From Dehalococcoidia bacterium (GTDB taxonomy: Bacteria; Chloroflexota; Dehalococcoidia; Lucifugimonadales; UBA3495): a stretch of DNA of 6,931 nt. This document shows, in pieces, positions 4,960 to 6,931 of this stretch. The DNA lies in NCBI GenBank assembly GCA_022823105.1, contig JAJDXU010000376.1, forward strand, positions 1 through 6,931. The letters run 5' to 3'. The position numbers and the translations under genes were made by a program. The notes under the pieces were generated by a model. That model was not told where the DNA came from, did not search any database, and saw only the letters and a program-made list of their open reading frames with translations. The first letter of the stretch is position 1, and the number at the start of each line of letters is the position of its first letter.

Positions 4960-6228
4960 CTAGATTGCCCCCAACTCGGTGAGCCGTGCCAGGTCGCGGG
5001 CGCTCAGGCCCAGCTCACCGCCCAGGATCTCCCGGTTGTGCTCACCCACGTGGGGAGCGCGACGACGTACTCTCACCCTCATGGGATCCTGCATGTCCTT
5101 CACGAAGTGGCCGGGGTAGGTAACGGTGACGCCGAGGTCCTCGTGGTCAATCTGATCATAATAATCGCGCGCTGCCAGTTGCCGGTGCGCCAGGATGTCC
5201 GACGGCGTCGCCACCGGGAACAGCAGAATGCGCCGCTCCAGCGCGCCGTCGGCCAGTTCGTTGCGAGTGTGCGTCATGAAGAACGGAGCCACGGCGGCGA
5301 CCGTCTGCTCCATGATCTCGGCGCGGGCGGTGCCGTAACCGAGTTCCTCCCAGTTGACCGCGTCCAGTTCAGGGCTGCCCATGCCTTCCTCGGTCATCCA
5401 CGCCAGCATGGAGCGCACGCTGCGCGCCGCTCCCGCCGTGCCTCCGCCCGGCTGGAAGTTCACGTAGCCGTCCTGGCACGGCCAGTTGATGCGCGTGAAC
5501 GTGCCGCCGGCCGATTCCCGGTAGGCGCCCATGCGCCGCAGGATGGTCTGCTCCAGGTCCCAGTACTGGGGCGCGTGGGCCAGCGTGCGAGCCACCGCCT
5601 GCTGGCAGGACACGTCCACGTGCTGACCCTCACCCGTAAGCTGCCGGTGAGTGTGCGCGATCATCGCCGCGGCAGCCCCGGCCGCGCTCCCGTGCTGGTA
5701 GAACTGCGGCATGCTCACCCGCAAGGGCGGACGGTCGCCGTCGCCGGTCAGGTGCATGAAGCCACCCAACGCCATGCCCACAATGTCTGACGCCTGGTAG
5801 TCTGCGTATGGCCCATCCTGCCCGAACGCCGTTATGGAAACCATCACCAGACGAGGATTTATCGCCTGCAGGTCGTCGTAACCCAATCCCAGGGACGCCA
5901 TCCGGCCGGGATCAGAGGACTCAATGAGGAAATCGGCGTTGGCAACCAGCCGGCGCAGCAGCGTTGCCCCGTCGCCAGTGGCGATGTCCAGCGTGATGCC
6001 CCGTTTGTTGGCGCAGTAGGCCCACCAGAACAGGCTTCGTTCGGCCCCGGGCTCATCCTCATAGAAAGGCCCGACCCGACGGGCCGGACTGCCCCCCGGC
6101 GGTTCCACCTGCACCACGTCTGCGCCCAGGTCCGCCAGCATCTTGCCGCACAGCAGACCTCGCCCGTCGGTCAGATCAAGAACCCGGTATGGAGCCAGCA
6201 GACCCGGCCCGTAATCATCGTTCGTCAT
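4960..6228 (-). CDS. family III (CaiB/BaiF)-like CoA-transferase lacking the canonical catalytic aspartate
   Basis: A 422-residue protein of family length. Recognisable family segments are YRVLDLTDGRGLLCGKMLADLG (14-35), VVQVEPPGGSPARRVGPF (38-55), the NKRGITLDI strand (74-82), ADFLIESSDPGRMASLGLGYDDL (98-120), NPRLVMVSITAFGQDGPY (124-141) and LTGEGQHVDVS (197-207). Aligning back from TGEG, the catalytic Asp position falls at QFYQHG (175-180), where Y177, Q178 or H179 stands and no Asp is present nearby. The protein may therefore be a non-catalytic subunit, act by another residue, or carry out a CoA-linked reaction not needing Asp. The ATG at 6228 overlaps the stop of the preceding gene (ATGA) and has no Shine-Dalgarno of its own, so translation is probably coupled. 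Its neighbour across the 92-bp gap has the Asp, which suggests a two-subunit enzyme. It shares fold but little close identity with that neighbour, so this is not a recent duplication. Confidence 0.88.
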   Translation of the reverse strand: MTNDDYGPGLLAPYRVLDLTDGRGLLCGKMLADLGADVVQVEPPGGSPARRVGPFYEDEPGAERSLFWWAYCANKRGITLDIATGDGATLLRRLVANADFLIESSDPGRMASLGLGYDDLQAINPRLVMVSITAFGQDGPYADYQASDIVGMALGGFMHLTGDGDRPPLRVSMPQFYQHGSAAGAAAAMIAHTHRQLTGEGQHVDVSCQQAVARTLAHAPQYWDLEQTILRRMGAYRESAGGTFTRINWPCQDGYVNFQPGGGTAGAARSVRSMLAWMTEEGMGSPELDAVNWEELGYGTARAEIMEQTVAAVAPFFMTHTRNELADGALERRILLFPVATPSDILAHRQLAARDYYDQIDHEDLGVTVTYPGHFVKDMQDPMRVRVRRRAPHVGEHNREILGGELGLSARDLARLTELGAI

Positions 6229-6506
6229 TGAGTCGGCGTCGACGGGTTCGGGTTGGCGCCGGTGGGTTCGGAGCCTGGCGGCACGGTGAAGACGGCCTTA
6301 CCGTCGGAATCGTGGGTGTGGTTTGCCAAGGCATGCAGGAGTTGCTGGTGGCTGCGGCGAATCTCATCGCGTAGCCCGTCGATCTGGACAGACAGATTTT
6401 CCACCTGGTTGGACAACTGCCCCAACTGGTAGATGCCGGTGGCCCCGGCGATTAGCATCATCACCACAGCCACGCCAGCCGTAATATTTGCAGCATTAAG
6501 TTTCAT
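6225..6506 (-). CDS. small membrane-anchored coiled-coil protein of unknown function
   Basis: A 93-residue protein I do not recognise. A single hydrophobic segment (about 8-26, ITAGVAVVMMLIAGATGIY) follows a short start with one lysine. A clean heptad series comes next: L28, L31, V35, L38, I42, L45, I49 and L56, spaced 3-4-3-4, typical of a parallel dimeric or trimeric coiled coil. The tail (about 62-93) is His/Asp-rich (HTHDSD), then Pro, Thr and Asn-rich and probably disordered. The positive residue before and none directly after the segment suggests N-inside with the coil outside. ATG 6506 is preferred because the longer start at 6563 adds an Arg/Cys-rich stretch with no pattern; no strong Shine-Dalgarno is visible for either. 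The gene ends in a 4-base ATGA overlap with the CoA-transferase, the tightest linkage in the window. An oligomeric scaffold role is possible but unsupported. Confidence 0.7.
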   Translation of the reverse strand: MKLNAANITAGVAVVMMLIAGATGIYQLGQLSNQVENLSVQIDGLRDEIRRSHQQLLHALANHTHDSDGKAVFTVPPGSEPTGANPNPSTPTQ

Positions 6507-6564
6507 ACAGCAGATTGCAACTATCGCACAACGTTCACCGGGCCGCGCCACGACCCTTGGCACA

Positions 6565-6570
6565 ATATTA
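6565..6570 (-). promoter_or_regulatory. weak candidate -10 element in the gap before the coiled-coil gene
   Basis: TAATAT on the minus strand lies about 58 bases before the ATG at 6506, within an 86-bp gap. It matches the -10 consensus well, but the sequence 17 bases upstream (ACCGCC region) is not a -35. The element may start transcription of the coiled-coil and CoA-transferase genes, or be a chance AT-rich hexamer. Confidence 0.25.
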
Positions 6571-6592
6571 CCAGATTGGCGCGACGCGGCGG

Positions 6593-6931
6593 TTATTCCT
6601 CTCCTGACGCCAACAACGACGCCGGGGCAGCGTCCAGGATGTCTGCGACCAATCGCGCCACGTCCGGCGGGCTCATAATGGCGCCGCTCATTGGGGACTG
6701 GTCATGATCCCACATGCTGATCAGGCAGGACGAGATGATCACCAGGCTCCATTCGTCCTCGTCGACCAATTCCGCGATCGAGTTCTTATCAAGATTCCAC
6801 ATGATGCTGTCGTAATCCGGCGCGCTGCCGGCCGCTCTCGCCGCCATCAGCACCCGGTTGCGGATCCGCTCGGGCAGGTCCGCCGGATCGAAATCCCTCG
6901 GCTCGCCTCTCAAGCCGAAGCACAGGGTCAT
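6593..6931 (-). CDS. unrecognised acidic protein, possibly truncated at the window edge
   Basis: At least 112 residues, ending at TAA 6593-6595. An ATG sits exactly at the last three bases of the window, so it may be the true start or an internal methionine. The visible protein is soluble and acidic, with no transmembrane segment or signal peptide. A region DPADLPERIRNRVLMAARAAG (about 15-35) and the end PDVARLVADILDAAPASLL (about 89-107) look helical. A central part, EWSLVIISSCLISMWDHDQ (about 60-78), is hydrophobic enough to form a buried strand or helix. I do not recognise a family and see no catalytic motif. It is transcribed in the same direction as the genes to its left, separated by 86 bp. 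Being unbroken and in a tidy gene order supports it as real coding sequence. Confidence 0.6.
   Translation of the reverse strand: MTLCFGLRGEPRDFDPADLPERIRNRVLMAARAAGSAPDYDSIMWNLDKNSIAELVDEDEWSLVIISSCLISMWDHDQSPMSGAIMSPPDVARLVADILDAAPASLLASGEE

Noticed and set aside
4894..5790. A 298-codon open frame on the + strand opposite the Asp-less CoA-transferase
   Set aside because: Its translation is rich in His, Arg, Val and Gly with no domain pattern, while the minus strand shows clear family motifs throughout. It is an antisense shadow of GC-rich coding sequence.
992..6228. A single catabolic operon joining P450 and both CoA-transferases
   Set aside because: The P450 has its own promoter, unrelated GNAT and protease genes intervene, and no other pathway enzyme or electron-transfer partner is present. 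It is kept only as a loose possibility.

Overview
The window looks like chromosomal DNA from a GC-rich, free-living and probably uncultured bacterium. Genes are closely packed, and GTG starts appear beside ATG. A family III CoA-transferase pair, a soluble bacterial-type P450, a DUF4258/DUF2283-like couple and palindromic intergenic elements fit an environmental lineage such as Chloroflexota. That assignment is inference from gene content only, because no marker gene is present. No gene was confident enough to receive a symbol.

Left part, + strand (1-932): the tail of an OmpR/PhoB-type winged-helix regulator enters from the left edge. It is followed by two small genes sharing 16 bp. The first resembles DUF4258 (BrnT/RelE-like toxin fold) and the second resembles DUF2283, a combination typical of toxin-antitoxin-like pairs. 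A perfect 16-bp hairpin covers the end of the second gene and separates this block from the convergent genes to its right.

Right part, - strand (992-6931, transcribed right to left): an unrecognised acidic protein; a small membrane-anchored coiled-coil protein whose stop overlaps the next start (ATGA); a family III CoA-transferase without the usual catalytic Asp; a 92-bp gap holding a palindromic repeat element; a second family III CoA-transferase with the catalytic Asp; a GNAT acetyltransferase; a polytopic membrane protein with an HELAH zinc motif; and finally a cytochrome P450 with its own sigma70-like promoter.

How it may work together (inference): the two CoA-transferases may form one heteromeric enzyme activating a carboxylic acid as its CoA thioester, with the coiled-coil protein made in coupled fashion. 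The P450 could oxidise a hydrophobic compound, but it has its own promoter and no ferredoxin or reductase nearby, so a shared pathway is not shown. The GNAT and the membrane metalloprotease are 10 bp apart and probably co-transcribed. No stretch longer than 300 bases lacks a gene. No tRNA, rRNA, CRISPR array or insertion sequence was seen.
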